In this document: one piece after another, positions 1 to 8,590 of the stretch
Layout of the letters: the number at the start of each line of letters is the position of its first letter
Numbering within the stretch: the stretch's first letter is position 1
Source of the DNA: Methylocella sp.
GTDB lineage: Bacteria; Pseudomonadota; Alphaproteobacteria; Rhizobiales; Beijerinckiaceae
Reading direction: 5' to 3'
DNA length: 64,000 nt
Assembly (NCBI GenBank): GCA_037200525.1
Contig: JBBCGG010000001.1
Span: 1,840,501 to 1,904,500 of the forward strand
The notes under the pieces: generated by a model
What the model saw: the letters and a program-made list of their open reading frames with translations, nothing else
What the model was told of the DNA's origin: nothing
The model's database searches: none
Program-made: the position numbers and the translations under genes

Positions 1-3000
1 ACGACGAGGCGCAAAGGCCGCACGCGCACGCTGACGGATGAGGTCGGTCAGGCCGTCGACGAGGCTGTGTTCACGCGCTTCCTCGGATCCACCGGGCGCG
101 AGAGGTTCGCATCGTTGTTCGGTCTCAATCATGAAACGCTCCGCACCGGCGGCCAGCATCTCTTGGCCGCCGACGGCAACATTGGCCGATTGATTCTCGA
201 GGCAGGCGGCGGCCTGCGGTCGCTCGTCGAAATGGTCGATGAGCTCAAAGACAAGGCATCGAGTCTGTTTGACACGCGGCGCAAAGCCGATCGCCTGTTT
301 TACATCGGGCTCGACACGTTTGCGGCGGCCGATGCAGCTTTCAAGAAAGGCGTGATGACGCGGGAGGAATATGTCAAAGCCCGGCAGACTCTCAATGCTG
401 CGGAAGATGCTGTGACCGAGCATAGAACTCGGCTTTCAGGGTTGACCCAAGAGACACTGCGTTACGGCCGTCTTGCCCGCGTCGTTCCCACGATCCGTGA
501 ATTTGACCGCGTCAAAGAGGAACTCTCCGTCTTCGCAGACCTGCCGGTCTTGCGTGGCGATTTTCCAATTTCCTGTAAGACAGCCCTTGAGGCTTTGAAG
601 CGGGGAGAAAACGATCTGCGCGAGGCTGAAGCGCGATGCAATATCTTGCAGGCCAAGATCGCTGCGCTCGCGCTGCCGATGACTCTGCTTGACGCGGAAA
701 CCGCCATTCGCGATGTTGGCGAAAAAGCCATTCACGTCGGCAAAGCCCGCGATGACCGCTCGAACCGCGAGGTCGAGCTCGCCAAATTGAGCGATGAACT
801 CAAAACCGTGCGCCATACCGTGGGCCTCGCGAGCGATGCGGAATTGGAAGCGGCCGCGCCTGCGCCGGAGGCGATCGAGACGGCGCAGCGACTAGCTGCG
901 CAAGCCCTTGAGCATCGCGGCAAGATCGCCAGCCTCATCGCGGAGTGCGCGCGGGAAACCAAGACGCTTGAGGCGATCGCCGAACGCCAGAATGCACGCC
1001 GGGCGGCGGGCGAGCATGAACCCTTCGGCGTCAGTGCGGCGGACTTCGCTAATCTTGCCGCGTTGACCGCTTTGGCGGAATCCAAAGAGCGTCAGGCAGC
1101 CCAGCTCAAAGCGGAGATCGACGCCAGGCTTGCTCGGAATGGTTTCAGCGCGATCGACGAATTGATGGCGTGGCGCTGTCCTGACGCCGACGTGATTCAA
1201 TCTCAGATTCGCCGACAAGAGGTGATCGAAGTCGAAAAGGCGGCGGTGCTCGACAAGATCGCGACGGCGACAGAAAAGCGCGACAAAGCCGCTTCAGATA
1301 TACAACGCCTCCTAGCCGGCCGCGATGTGCCTTCGACAGCTATGATAGAAGCCGCGCGCGAAGAACGCGACCGCATATGGAATGAGATCAAGGCGCGCTA
1401 TCTGAGTTCTGGCGGCGCAGCGGTGGCCGCACGTTCCGAGCAAGGTCGGCTGTCCGATGTGGGGCTGCAAGAGGAGCGCGGAAAATTGGCCGACGCTCTC
1501 GCCGATAGGAAATCGGACGAGGCTGATCGGATCGCCGCGCTTGATCTGGCGCAGCGCGAACACACAAGCGCCGTTTCCACGCTTGCGGCGCTGGCTCAAC
1601 AGGGGCTGGCGCTCGATGGGCAACTGGCGGCGGCTAGCGCAGCTTGGAGCGCGGCTTGGCCTGAGGCCGTAAAACGCGCGGAGAATCTCGGCCGGCTGAA
1701 GCTCTTGTCAGACGAGTGCGTCGCTGCTCTCGCGCGATATGCTGATTGGCGAGCGCAGGTTGAAGGCGTCGAAGCGCAGAAGGCCGATATCGCGCCGCGG
1801 CTCGAAGCTTTGTCGCAGGCGGAGGCAAAACTGAAACTGCCTGCGACGTCGCCTTTGAGCGCGCGCACGGCCGCCGCGAGTAAGAGCATCAAGGCCCATG
1901 ACGATGCCTATGCGGATTTCAGGCAGGATGAAAACGCGTTGCGCGGCGTCCAGCTCAAACTGAGCGCCATCGAGGACTCTCAGGTCGCCCTCCAAAAAGT
2001 CGAGGCGAAGTGGCGGGCGATATGGGATCCGGCGGTTCGCGCGCTTGGCCTTAATCCGCCGCTCCCGCCCGAGCGCGTCAATGAGGTCGCCACGCAATGG
2101 GCCGCCGCAGCTGGGCTTCTCAGCGCCGTTCGGATCGTGCGTCACCGCTTGAGGCGTATGGACGATGACGAGGCCGCGCTCCTTGCTGCGGTGCGGGGCA
2201 TCGCGCCATCGCTGGAATTCCCTTTGCCGCTGGATGCAGTCGCTGCGGCGAAGATGCTGGTCGAGCGTCTTGACGCCGCGCGCAAGATCGAGATCGCACG
2301 CGGCAGCTTGATGCCGCAGCTGAATGAACTCATTGCCGAGCGAGGCGAAAAGAAGCGCCTCGCTGAGAGCATCCGCGCGGAAGTAGATGCGCTTTGCCGC
2401 GAGGCCTCCTGCGAGCCCAGGATGCTTGCCCAATTTGCGGAGCGATGTGAGCAGCGGAACGCCATGGCGAACCGGCTCAAAACACTCGCCGAGGCGATCG
2501 TCACAGGCGGCGACGACCTTTCCATTGAAGCGTTGCGCGCGGAATGGGGGGGGCGTGATCTCGATGAAATCAAAGCTGCCGCGCTGCGGCTTGAAAGCGA
2601 GTCAGCGGAACTCGCCAAAGAGTTCGAGGCTGCGCTCGTCGCGCAACAGGATCGCAAACGAGAGCTTGATGCCTTATCCGCCTACGAGGGCCTCAATGCC
2701 CTCGCGGCCGAGAGAGAGCGCGCGATTGCTGAGATCCACGGCGTGCTGGAGCGTTATGTCGAGATCGCTCTTGCCGAGGACTTGCTGAGAGCCGCGATGG
2801 ACAGGCTTCGCGAGCGGCGAAAGGACCCTTTGATCCTACGCGCTGGAGCGCTCTTTGCGGCTTCGACGGCCGGCGCCTTCGCGGGCGTTGAAACGGACAT
2901 CGATGGCAAAGGGCTGCCTGTCGTCGTCGGGCGCCGAACGGATGGAGAACAGGTTCCCGTCGCCATGATGAGCGACGGCGTCCGCGACCAATTGTATCTT

Positions 3001-3240
3001 TCTTTCCGCATCGCCAGCATCGAACAATATTGCCAAGCGGCGGAGCCCCTCCCATTTATCGCCGATGATCTTCTGGTCCATTTCGATGACGACCGGGGCC
3101 TCGCCGCCCTTGGCTTGCTGGCCGAACTTGGGCGGACGACGCAGGTGCTGGTCTTCACCCACCACCGCCACGTCATCGACGCCGCGACGCCGTTGGTTGC
3201 GGCGCAGCGCGCCGCCATAATCGATCTCTCGGCTGGTTAG
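1..3240 (+). CDS. YhaN-like AAA/SMC-type ATPase, 5' end outside the window
   Basis: The open frame runs from base 1 without a stop, so the N-terminus, including the Walker A P-loop, lies upstream; the first GTG in view (67) is probably internal. The visible part is a large Ala/Glu/Arg-rich coiled coil followed by an ATPase C-terminal lobe: a signature-like SDGVRDQLYLSFR segment, a Walker B-like PFIADDLLVHFDD and a switch-like FTHHRH. The early LFGLNHETLR segment is typical of YhaN proteins, which resemble Rad50/SbcC and are usually coupled to a YhaO/SbcD-like nuclease. A role in DNA end processing is inferred from the family; the expected partner would be upstream and is not visible. Confidence 0.8.
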   Translation, partial: TTRRKGRTRTLTDEVGQAVDEAVFTRFLGSTGRERFASLFGLNHETLRTGGQHLLAADGNIGRLILEAGGGLRSLVEMVDELKDKASSLFDTRRKADRLFYIGLDTFAAADAAFKKGVMTREEYVKARQTLNAAEDAVTEHRTRLSGLTQETLRYGRLARVVPTIREFDRVKEELSVFADLPVLRGDFPISCKTALEALKRGENDLREAEARCNILQAKIAALALPMTLLDAETAIRDVGEKAIHVGKARDDRSNREVELAKLSDELKTVRHTVGLASDAELEAAAPAPEAIETAQRLAAQALEHRGKIASLIAECARETKTLEAIAERQNARRAAGEHEPFGVSAADFANLAALTALAESKERQAAQLKAEIDARLARNGFSAIDELMAWRCPDADVIQSQIRRQEVIEVEKAAVLDKIATATEKRDKAASDIQRLLAGRDVPSTAMIEAAREERDRIWNEIKARYLSSGGAAVAARSEQGRLSDVGLQEERGKLADALADRKSDEADRIAALDLAQREHTSAVSTLAALAQQGLALDGQLAAASAAWSAAWPEAVKRAENLGRLKLLSDECVAALARYADWRAQVEGVEAQKADIAPRLEALSQAEAKLKLPATSPLSARTAAASKSIKAHDDAYADFRQDENALRGVQLKLSAIEDSQVALQKVEAKWRAIWDPAVRALGLNPPLPPERVNEVATQWAAAAGLLSAVRIVRHRLRRMDDDEAALLAAVRGIAPSLEFPLPLDAVAAAKMLVERLDAARKIEIARGSLMPQLNELIAERGEKKRLAESIRAEVDALCREASCEPRMLAQFAERCEQRNAMANRLKTLAEAIVTGGDDLSIEALRAEWGGRDLDEIKAAALRLESESAELAKEFEAALVAQQDRKRELDALSAYEGLNALAAERERAIAEIHGVLERYVEIALAEDLLRAAMDRLRERRKDPLILRAGALFAASTAGAFAGVETDIDGKGLPVVVGRRTDGEQVPVAMMSDGVRDQLYLSFRIASIEQYCQAAEPLPFIADDLLVHFDDDRGLAALGLLAELGRTTQVLVFTHHRHVIDAATPLVAAQRAAIIDLSAG

Positions 3241-3301
3241 CCCTTCCGCCTTTCCCGCGACAATGCTATTCGACCACACCCTCAAACTATAGGAACGAAA
3301 C

Positions 3302-3841
3302 ATGAGCGAGATTTGGCTGTGCACTGGCGAGGCGACGGTCCTTGCCGCCGAAGGGCAATTCACTGACGCCATGCCGGAGGTAATGATTGGTAACGTCAAG
3401 GGTCCCGTGGGCCACGCCTTCGCCGCGATGGCGGGGCAGGTCGCCGGTCATCCGCGCATGTTCGTCATCCGCGACCTCAATCAGATGGTGCGTCCGGCGA
3501 CCATGATGACCACCAAAGTGACCGTAAACTCCAGCGATTATGTCGAATTGCTCGGCGGCGTCGTCCAGGCGGCCACAGGCGACGCAATCGTCGATTGCCT
3601 CAAAGAAGGCATTCTGCCGAAGAAGGACGCGGATGAGCTTTGCATGATCATCATGGTCTGGCTGGATCGGCGTTGCGCGAACAATAAAAACCTCGACAAG
3701 CGCGATCTCTATCGCACCAATTATGAGGCGACGAAACTCGCCATCTCACGTGCGATGAAGGGCGAGCCGACGGTCGACCAATTGATCGCCAATCGGAAGG
3801 CCGTCAAGCACTACGCTCTTGAAGGCGTGATTGACGCCTAA
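3302..3841 (+). CDS. Formaldehyde-activating enzyme (Fae) family paralogue
   Basis: The 179-residue protein fits the Fae family length of about 170. Fae condenses formaldehyde with tetrahydromethanopterin in methylotrophs. Family-like stretches are KVTVN (near residue 75), EGILPKKDADEL and the strongly conserved YEATKLAISRAMKGEP. In canonical Fae, as I recall it, the N-terminal segment AHIDLIIG carries a His proposed as acid-base catalyst; the matching segment here is AMPEVMIG, with Met in that place. It may therefore be a Fae2/Fae3-like paralogue with another role. The ATG follows AGGAACGAAAC. It stands alone between the ATPase and a convergent LysR gene, with no other methanopterin-pathway genes in the window. 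Confidence 0.8.
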   Translation: MSEIWLCTGEATVLAAEGQFTDAMPEVMIGNVKGPVGHAFAAMAGQVAGHPRMFVIRDLNQMVRPATMMTTKVTVNSSDYVELLGGVVQAATGDAIVDCLKEGILPKKDADELCMIIMVWLDRRCANNKNLDKRDLYRTNYEATKLAISRAMKGEPTVDQLIANRKAVKHYALEGVIDA

Positions 3842-3930
3842 CCATTAGTCGTTGTCGACCCTGTCGGGTCGGCGACGAACTCCCTCAGGCGCGTCGGCTG
3901 CTGTTCTGAGGCCGCACGCCGCATCAAAGA

Positions 3931-4845
3931 TTACGACATCCACAGCGTCTCATAGTCGTGCTTGCGAAATTGCTCGACGAGAAATGCGATGAAGAGCCGT
4001 ACCTTAATAGGCATGTGCGTCCGTGTCGGAAAGACGATGTTCATCGTCAATCTGGGAAGATCCCAATCATCCAGAACCCGCACGAGTCGGCCGGCGGCGA
4101 GATCGTCGTGGATGATATACGCGGGCTGCGCCAAGATCCCAAGGCCATCCCGGCCTGCGGCCTGAATGATCTGCCCGTCATTGGCGTAAAGAAGACCCTG
4201 CACGGGGACGATGATGCTTTCATCTCCTTTGCGGAAATGGAATTCGTTCGGTTTGTCCGCCAAGGTATAGAGCAGGAGCTTATGACGCCTGAGATCGTCC
4301 GGCGTCATCGGCGTCCCGTGCTTCGCAAGATATTGAGGCGAGGCGGCGAGCAATCGACGCGTCTCCGCCAAGCGGCGGATTGTGGTCGAGGAGTCCGTTT
4401 CGATGCGCCGCGTGCGGATCGCCATATCAACGCCGTTCTCGATCAAATCATAGGAGCGGTTGGACGCTGCGACATCGACCGTGACATCGGGGTAGCGTCG
4501 GGTGAATTCCGGGATCAGCGGCAAAAGATATTTGAGGCAGAACGATAGGGAGGCGCTTATGCGAAGCGTGCCCGTCGGATTGAGCGCATGCTCGCTGACA
4601 GCCGCCTCCGCCTCCTTCATCTCTGAGAGAATATCCTTGCTGCGCGCATAGAATTGCTCGCCCAGCTCTGTCAGGCAGAGTCGACGGGTCGTCCGTTGCA
4701 CGAGCCTTACGTTCAAGCGTGATTCAAGCGCCAGAAGATACCGGCTGGCCGCAGAGTTCGATATTCCAAGGGCTTCCGCAGCTCGCGTCAAGCTGCCTAA
4801 TTCCGCAGCCTGAACAAACAGCTCAACCTCAGTCCATCGATCCAT
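3931..4845 (-). CDS. LysR family transcriptional regulator
   Basis: At 304 residues this is a full-length LysR-type regulator. An N-terminal winged helix-turn-helix (about residues 1-60, ELFVQAAELGSLTRAAEALG) is followed by a substrate-binding domain with the CrgA-like pattern ISASLSFCLKYLLPLIPEF. LysR regulators bind DNA as tetramers and respond to a small-molecule co-inducer. The gene converges with the Fae paralogue, and the gene upstream of it (higher coordinates) is a broken lacI on the same strand, so no target can be deduced from context. Confidence 0.9.
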   Translation of the reverse strand: MDRWTEVELFVQAAELGSLTRAAEALGISNSAASRYLLALESRLNVRLVQRTTRRLCLTELGEQFYARSKDILSEMKEAEAAVSEHALNPTGTLRISASLSFCLKYLLPLIPEFTRRYPDVTVDVAASNRSYDLIENGVDMAIRTRRIETDSSTTIRRLAETRRLLAASPQYLAKHGTPMTPDDLRRHKLLLYTLADKPNEFHFRKGDESIIVPVQGLLYANDGQIIQAAGRDGLGILAQPAYIIHDDLAAGRLVRVLDDWDLPRLTMNIVFPTRTHMPIKVRLFIAFLVEQFRKHDYETLWMS

Positions 4846-5006
4846 TTCGGTCCTCTAGTGTTGCGTCCGTCGGGAAAATGACGCGCAGATTTGCTCTATT
4901 TGCCCAAATTCTTCAAGTTTGCAACTTTCACAGCAAATGATCGCGCCGGGCATCCGCGCGTCCGCGAGTGTTGGATCAGCCGGCGAGCGATCGCGAGGGT
5001 CGACGC

Positions 5007-6045
5007 TCAGGTGCTTTCTCGCGCGATGAGCTTGAAACCGACATTGACGCGCTTCAGGGATGACGTCTCGCCGCGAATGCGCGCTAAAGCTTCTCTGCGG
5101 CGATCTGGCCGATTTCGCGGCGAGGCGAAGCGATGGTGGTCAATCCCGGCGTGACCAATTCGGCAAGCCCGAGGCCATTAAAGCCGGCGATCGCCACGCG
5201 CTCGGGAATCTTGACGCCATCGCGTTGAGCCCGCAGCAGGGCGCCGACCGCGAGGTCATCATTGGCGAAGAATAATGCGTCAAGCTCGGGTTTCTCCGCC
5301 AGGAGATGGACGAGGGTCTCGCCTCCGAGCGCGGCGCTTGTCGGCGCATCCAGAATGAACGGCGGCCGTCGGGTTAAGCCCGCCGCGGCGAGGCTTCGAT
5401 CGAGCCCTTTGAAGCGTTGCCAAGCGCGATAGTCGGACTTGATGCGGCAGCCGACGAAACCGATCTCCTTGTAGCCCCGCTCGATCAGATGATCGCCATG
5501 GCCTCTCCGGCATCGGAGTGAGACAGACCGACATTGATATCGATCGAATGCGAGTCATATTCCATGATCTCGGCCACGGGCTTGCCCCAACGTTTGAGCA
5601 AGTCGGAGGTCCGCGCGAGATGACGCGTGCCGGCGACGATCAATCCCGGCGGCGACCAGCCGAGAAACGTGGAGATCCAGGAGTATTCCTGGTTTAAGTC
5701 ATATTCGGTATTGCCCAGCAGCAATTGATATCCTGCGGGTTGAATCACATCCTGAATGCCTTGGATGGTCTCGACAAAAACCGCGTTGGAGAGCGACGGG
5801 ACGATCACGGGAATAACCCGAGATTCGGCCGAGGCGAGCGCTCCGGCGACGCGGTTTTGCACATAACCTAGATCTTCTACCGCCTGTTCGATCCGCGCCC
5901 GCAAGGCCTTCGACACTGTGTCGGGTTTATTGAGCGCGCGGGAAACCGTGATTGGAGAAACGGCAGCTCGCTCGGCGACGTGCTTCAGGGTCACGGCGAT
6001 GGCGACTTGTCCGACGGATCTCGCGGAGCGGGGAGCGTGCTTCAT
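5007..6045 (-). pseudogene. LacI/GntR-type regulator broken by two frameshifts
   Basis: The N-terminal frame starts at 6045 and gives a LacI-family helix-turn-helix (VTLKHVAERAAVSPITVSRALN) plus half of the periplasmic-binding-protein-like domain, then stops at 5485-5487. A one-base shift just before that stop continues as LIERGYKEIGFVGCR through ALFFANDDLAVGALL and GLTTIASPRREIGQIAAEKL. A second shift near 5090 is needed for the terminal RGETSSLKRVNVGFKLIARES before a TGA at 5007-5009. All three pieces together make a normal-length LacI protein. It is divergent from a decayed sugar-acid locus and was probably its repressor. A sequencing error is possible, but two independent shifts favour real decay. 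Confidence 0.85.
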
Positions 6046-6171
6046 GGAGCGAGCCTAATGCGGCGGCGCGTTGGACGCCACAAGAGTGTGGTTCATATCA
6101 GTCGCAACGCGCAGCCAAGAGCGATTTCGAGACGCAACGCATTGATGGCAGCATCAGGCTAAATCATGATT

Positions 6172-6197
6172 GCGCTACCATTTAAATTGCAGTAGCG
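6172..6197. promoter_or_regulatory. Imperfect palindrome between lacI remnant and sugar locus (possible operator)
   Basis: The arms CGCTAC (6173-6178) and GTAGCG (6192-6197) flank an AT-rich centre containing TTTAAA. It lies in the divergent intergenic region of 6046-6310, where a LacI-type operator would be expected. LacI-family operators are usually more compact palindromes with a central CG, so this is only a candidate. Confidence 0.25.
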
Positions 6198-6310
6198 TAG
6201 CGCGTGACAGGCTTCCTCAAGAGAGCCGCGCCGGAGGGTACATTATTGTCTGCAGCACCTAACACGTCTGCCGCGCTGATGAGCCGGGGCTCTATCAGGC
6301 CTCTCATATC

Positions 6311-6494
6311 ATGAAGAATTTTGGCCCTGTCGAGGCGCTGCGCGGAGTCGGTCTGACGCTTTGGCCTTCTCGCGTCATGACGCTCCTCGGCGAGAATGGC
6401 GCTGCCGCTTTGCGACCGCATCCTTTCGGTTTACGAGGGCGCGATCGTCGCCGAGATGGTCGGCGCCGACAACATCGATCAATACAAGTTCTGA
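6311..6494 (+). pseudogene. Internally deleted sugar ABC transporter ATPase remnant
   Basis: From 6311 the frame reads MKNFGPVEALRGVGLTLWP and then VMTLLGENGA, the start of a sugar-type ABC ATPase running into what should be the Walker A loop, but GKST is missing. Immediately afterwards another frame reads LCDRILSVYEGAIVAEMVGA and stops at 6492-6494, which resembles the extreme C-terminus of the same family. The whole middle of about 400 residues or more is gone. In-frame codons upstream of 6311 (SHI, LYQ) look like part of the original N-terminus. It is a deletion scar of a carbohydrate importer. Confidence 0.6.
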
Positions 6495-6496
6495 TT

Positions 6497-6672
6497 GGGT
6501 TCGACGATGACCGGATCGCGCGCTTCATGCCCGCGGTCCGCCTTGCCAAGACATCGCCGCCATCAGCCGATTGCTCAAGACTTTGAGAAGCTACCGTTTT
6601 GATCCGCTTGACGCGTCCTGGGGCAACCTGGATTTTAAGCGGATGCCGTTCCTGTATGAGGTCTATATATGA
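6497..6672 (+). pseudogene. 3' remnant of an unidentified gene coupled to the next gene
   Basis: With one frameshift near 6550 this stretch reads DDDRIARFMPAVRLAK then DIAAISRLLKTLRSYRF and ends ASWGNLDFKRMPFLYEVYI before a TGA at 6670-6672. The stop overlaps the ATG of the following dehydrogenase (6669), the arrangement of an intact coupled operon. I do not recognise the family. It lacks a start and is probably the C-terminal end of another gene of the decayed sugar locus. Confidence 0.4.
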
Positions 6673-7562
6673 AGCGCGTAATGTTCACCGGCGGCAGCGG
6701 CAAGGCTGGCCGCCATGTGGTTCAGCATCTGGTTGAGCATGGCTACCAGGTGCTCAACGTCGATACCAAGCCGCTCGATAATCCGAAGGTCCGTACGCTG
6801 ATCACCGACATCACCGATGAAGGACAGGTGTTCAACGCCCTGTCGAGTTATATGGGTCTGCACGAATTCGATCAGGACTTGAGCCCGCAGCCGCTCGACG
6901 CCGTGGTGCACTTCGCTGCGGTTCCGCGTATAATGCTCACGGCCGACAGCGAAGTTTTCCGCGTCAATACGATGGGGACCTACAACGTCATTGAAGCGGC
7001 GACCAAACTCGGCATCCGCAAGATCATCATCGCGTCGTCGGAGACGACCTACGGGATCGTGTTCAACTATGGCCACCGCGATCCGGAATATTTTCCTCTC
7101 GACGAAGGCTATCCCGTAGATCCGCGCGACAGCTATGCGCTTTCAAAGATTTGCAATGAGAAGACCGCGCAAGCCTTTGCTGGCCGCACGGGCGCCGACA
7201 TTTATGCGATCCGCATCGGCAATGTGGTGGAGCCGAGCGAATATGCCCTGTTCCCGAGCTTCTTCGCCAAGCCGGATTTCCGCAAGCGCATCGCCTGGAC
7301 CTATATTGACGCTCGCGATCTCGGGCAGATCATCCGTCTCGGCATCGAAAAGGATGGTTTGGGGTTCCAGATCTTCAACGCGATCAACGACCATACTTCG
7401 TCCAATCTGCCCACGGCCGAACTGCTGAAGCGCTACTACCCGAAGGTGCCGGTGCGCGGGAATCTTGGCGAGTTCGAAAGCCTGATGTCGAACAAGAAGG
7501 CCAAAGAGGTGCTGGGCTTCCGCGAGGAGCACAATTGGCGGAGCTACGTTCCCGCCAAGTAA
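6669..7562 (+). CDS. NAD(P)-dependent epimerase/dehydratase (extended SDR)
   Basis: The 297-residue protein has a Rossmann N-terminus (VMFTGGSGKAG, GxxGxxG at residues 8-14), an SSE segment near 123-125 and the catalytic YALSK motif with Tyr156 and Lys160. Such enzymes oxidise or epimerise sugars, sugar acids or nucleotide sugars; which one is not readable here. Its ATG overlaps the stop of a gene remnant, and a good terminator follows at 7589. The context (otnI, a DUF1537 kinase scar and a hydroxyacid dehydrogenase downstream) suggests oxidation of a sugar or sugar acid. Confidence 0.85.
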   Translation: MKRVMFTGGSGKAGRHVVQHLVEHGYQVLNVDTKPLDNPKVRTLITDITDEGQVFNALSSYMGLHEFDQDLSPQPLDAVVHFAAVPRIMLTADSEVFRVNTMGTYNVIEAATKLGIRKIIIASSETTYGIVFNYGHRDPEYFPLDEGYPVDPRDSYALSKICNEKTAQAFAGRTGADIYAIRIGNVVEPSEYALFPSFFAKPDFRKRIAWTYIDARDLGQIIRLGIEKDGLGFQIFNAINDHTSSNLPTAELLKRYYPKVPVRGNLGEFESLMSNKKAKEVLGFREEHNWRSYVPAK

Positions 7563-7588
7563 CAATCGCCGCCGTCGTCAAAGAAGGA

Positions 7589-7613
7589 AGTCCGTCACAA
7601 CGACGGGCTTTTC
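7589..7613 (+). terminator. Rho-independent terminator after the SDR gene
   Basis: Arms AAGTCCGTC (7589-7597) and GACGGGCTT (7603-7611) pair over nine positions with one G-U wobble around the loop ACAAC, running into a short T tract. It sits 27 bases after the dehydrogenase stop and separates it from otnI. Confidence 0.65.
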
Positions 7614-7680
7614 AATGGCTGGCTAGGTGCATTCATGCATGCCGTGGTTGGCGAAAAGCGCGGAGGAATAGCGGCCGATC

Positions 7681-8469
7681 ATGCCACAGTTTGCGGCCAA
7701 CCTCACAATGATGTTCACCGAACATCCATTTCTCGACCGTTTCGACGCCGCCGCAGAAGCAGGGTTCGAGCATGTCGAGTTTTTGTTCCCTTACGATCAC
7801 CCACCCGAGCATGTCGGGGAGCGGTTGCGCCGAAACGGGCTCACGCAAGCCTTGTTCAACTTGCCCGCAGGCGATTGGTCGGCTGGCGAGCGCGGGCTTG
7901 CGGTCTTTCCCGAGCGGGTCAAAGAACTTCGCGAGGGTCTTGAGCGCGCCTTGCCTTACGTCGAGGCGACGGGCGCAAGGCGCGTGCATCTGATGGCTGG
8001 GATCGCGCCGGCGAGCGCAGCGGCGGATGCGGCCTATCGCGATGCGATTTGCTGGTGCGCGGATCGCCTGGTCGATCGCGGGGTCGATCTCTTGCTGGAG
8101 CCGCTGAACCTTCGCGACAATCCAGGCTATTATTTATCCAGTTTCGATCTCGCGGCGGATCTGATCCGCGATCTTGCCCTGCGAAACGTAAAACTGCAGT
8201 TCGATCTCTATCATTGCCAAATCATTCACGGCGATGTGACGAAGCGCATGCAAGCATTGATGCCGCTCATCGGCCATGTGCAGATTGCGAGCGTGCCATC
8301 CCGCCACGAGCCGGATGACGAGGAGCTGAATTACCCGTTTCTTTGGGCGGAGCTGGATCGTCTCGGTTACGGCGGTTATGTCGGCTGCGAATACAGGCCG
8401 CGCGGACGCACCGAAGATGGGTTTGGATGGTTTGCTCCCTATCGCCGCAGGGTAGGCGGGGATCTGTGA
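7681..8469 (+). CDS. otnI: Hydroxypyruvate isomerase-like / 2-oxo-tetronate isomerase
   Basis: At 262 residues this is a full TIM-barrel isomerase of the Hyi/OtnI family, which interconverts hydroxypyruvate and tartronate semialdehyde or 2-oxo-tetronates in four-carbon acid-sugar catabolism. Start MPQFAANLTMMFTE and the two likely catalytic Glu residues, Glu140 in LLLEPLN and Glu237 in GCEYRPRG, are in place, as is the metal-site segment LQFDLYHCQ. The stop overlaps an ATG opening the tail of a DUF1537 kinase, the normal OtnK partner, so OtnI is more likely than a glyoxylate-pathway Hyi. With the kinase lost, the pathway is probably not functional as such. Confidence 0.85.
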   Translation: MPQFAANLTMMFTEHPFLDRFDAAAEAGFEHVEFLFPYDHPPEHVGERLRRNGLTQALFNLPAGDWSAGERGLAVFPERVKELREGLERALPYVEATGARRVHLMAGIAPASAAADAAYRDAICWCADRLVDRGVDLLLEPLNLRDNPGYYLSSFDLAADLIRDLALRNVKLQFDLYHCQIIHGDVTKRMQALMPLIGHVQIASVPSRHEPDDEELNYPFLWAELDRLGYGGYVGCEYRPRGRTEDGFGWFAPYRRRVGGDL

Positions 8470-8564
8470 TGAGCATCATGCATCATCTTGGCCTTCGGAT
8501 CGTTTTGAAATCGGGCAACTTCGGCGCCCCCGATTTCTTCGCGCGCGCAATCGAGGCGCGCTGA
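8469..8564 (+). pseudogene. C-terminal scar of a DUF1537 four-carbon acid-sugar kinase (otnK)
   Basis: A 31-codon frame opens at an ATG overlapping the otnI stop (TGATG) and reads LRIVLKSGNFGAPDFFARAI before its stop. KSGNFG-PDFF is the characteristic C-terminal motif of DUF1537 (OtnK/DtnK) kinases, which are normally over 400 residues long. The rest of the kinase is absent, so nearly the entire gene has been deleted while both neighbours survive. Confidence 0.65.
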
Positions 8565-8590
8565 CGTCCTTTTGTGGAGTAAACATCATC

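Noticed and set aside
3842-3900. Hairpin after the Fae paralogue
   Set aside because: Partly complementary arms around CTGTC are present but imperfect and no T tract follows; not called a terminator.
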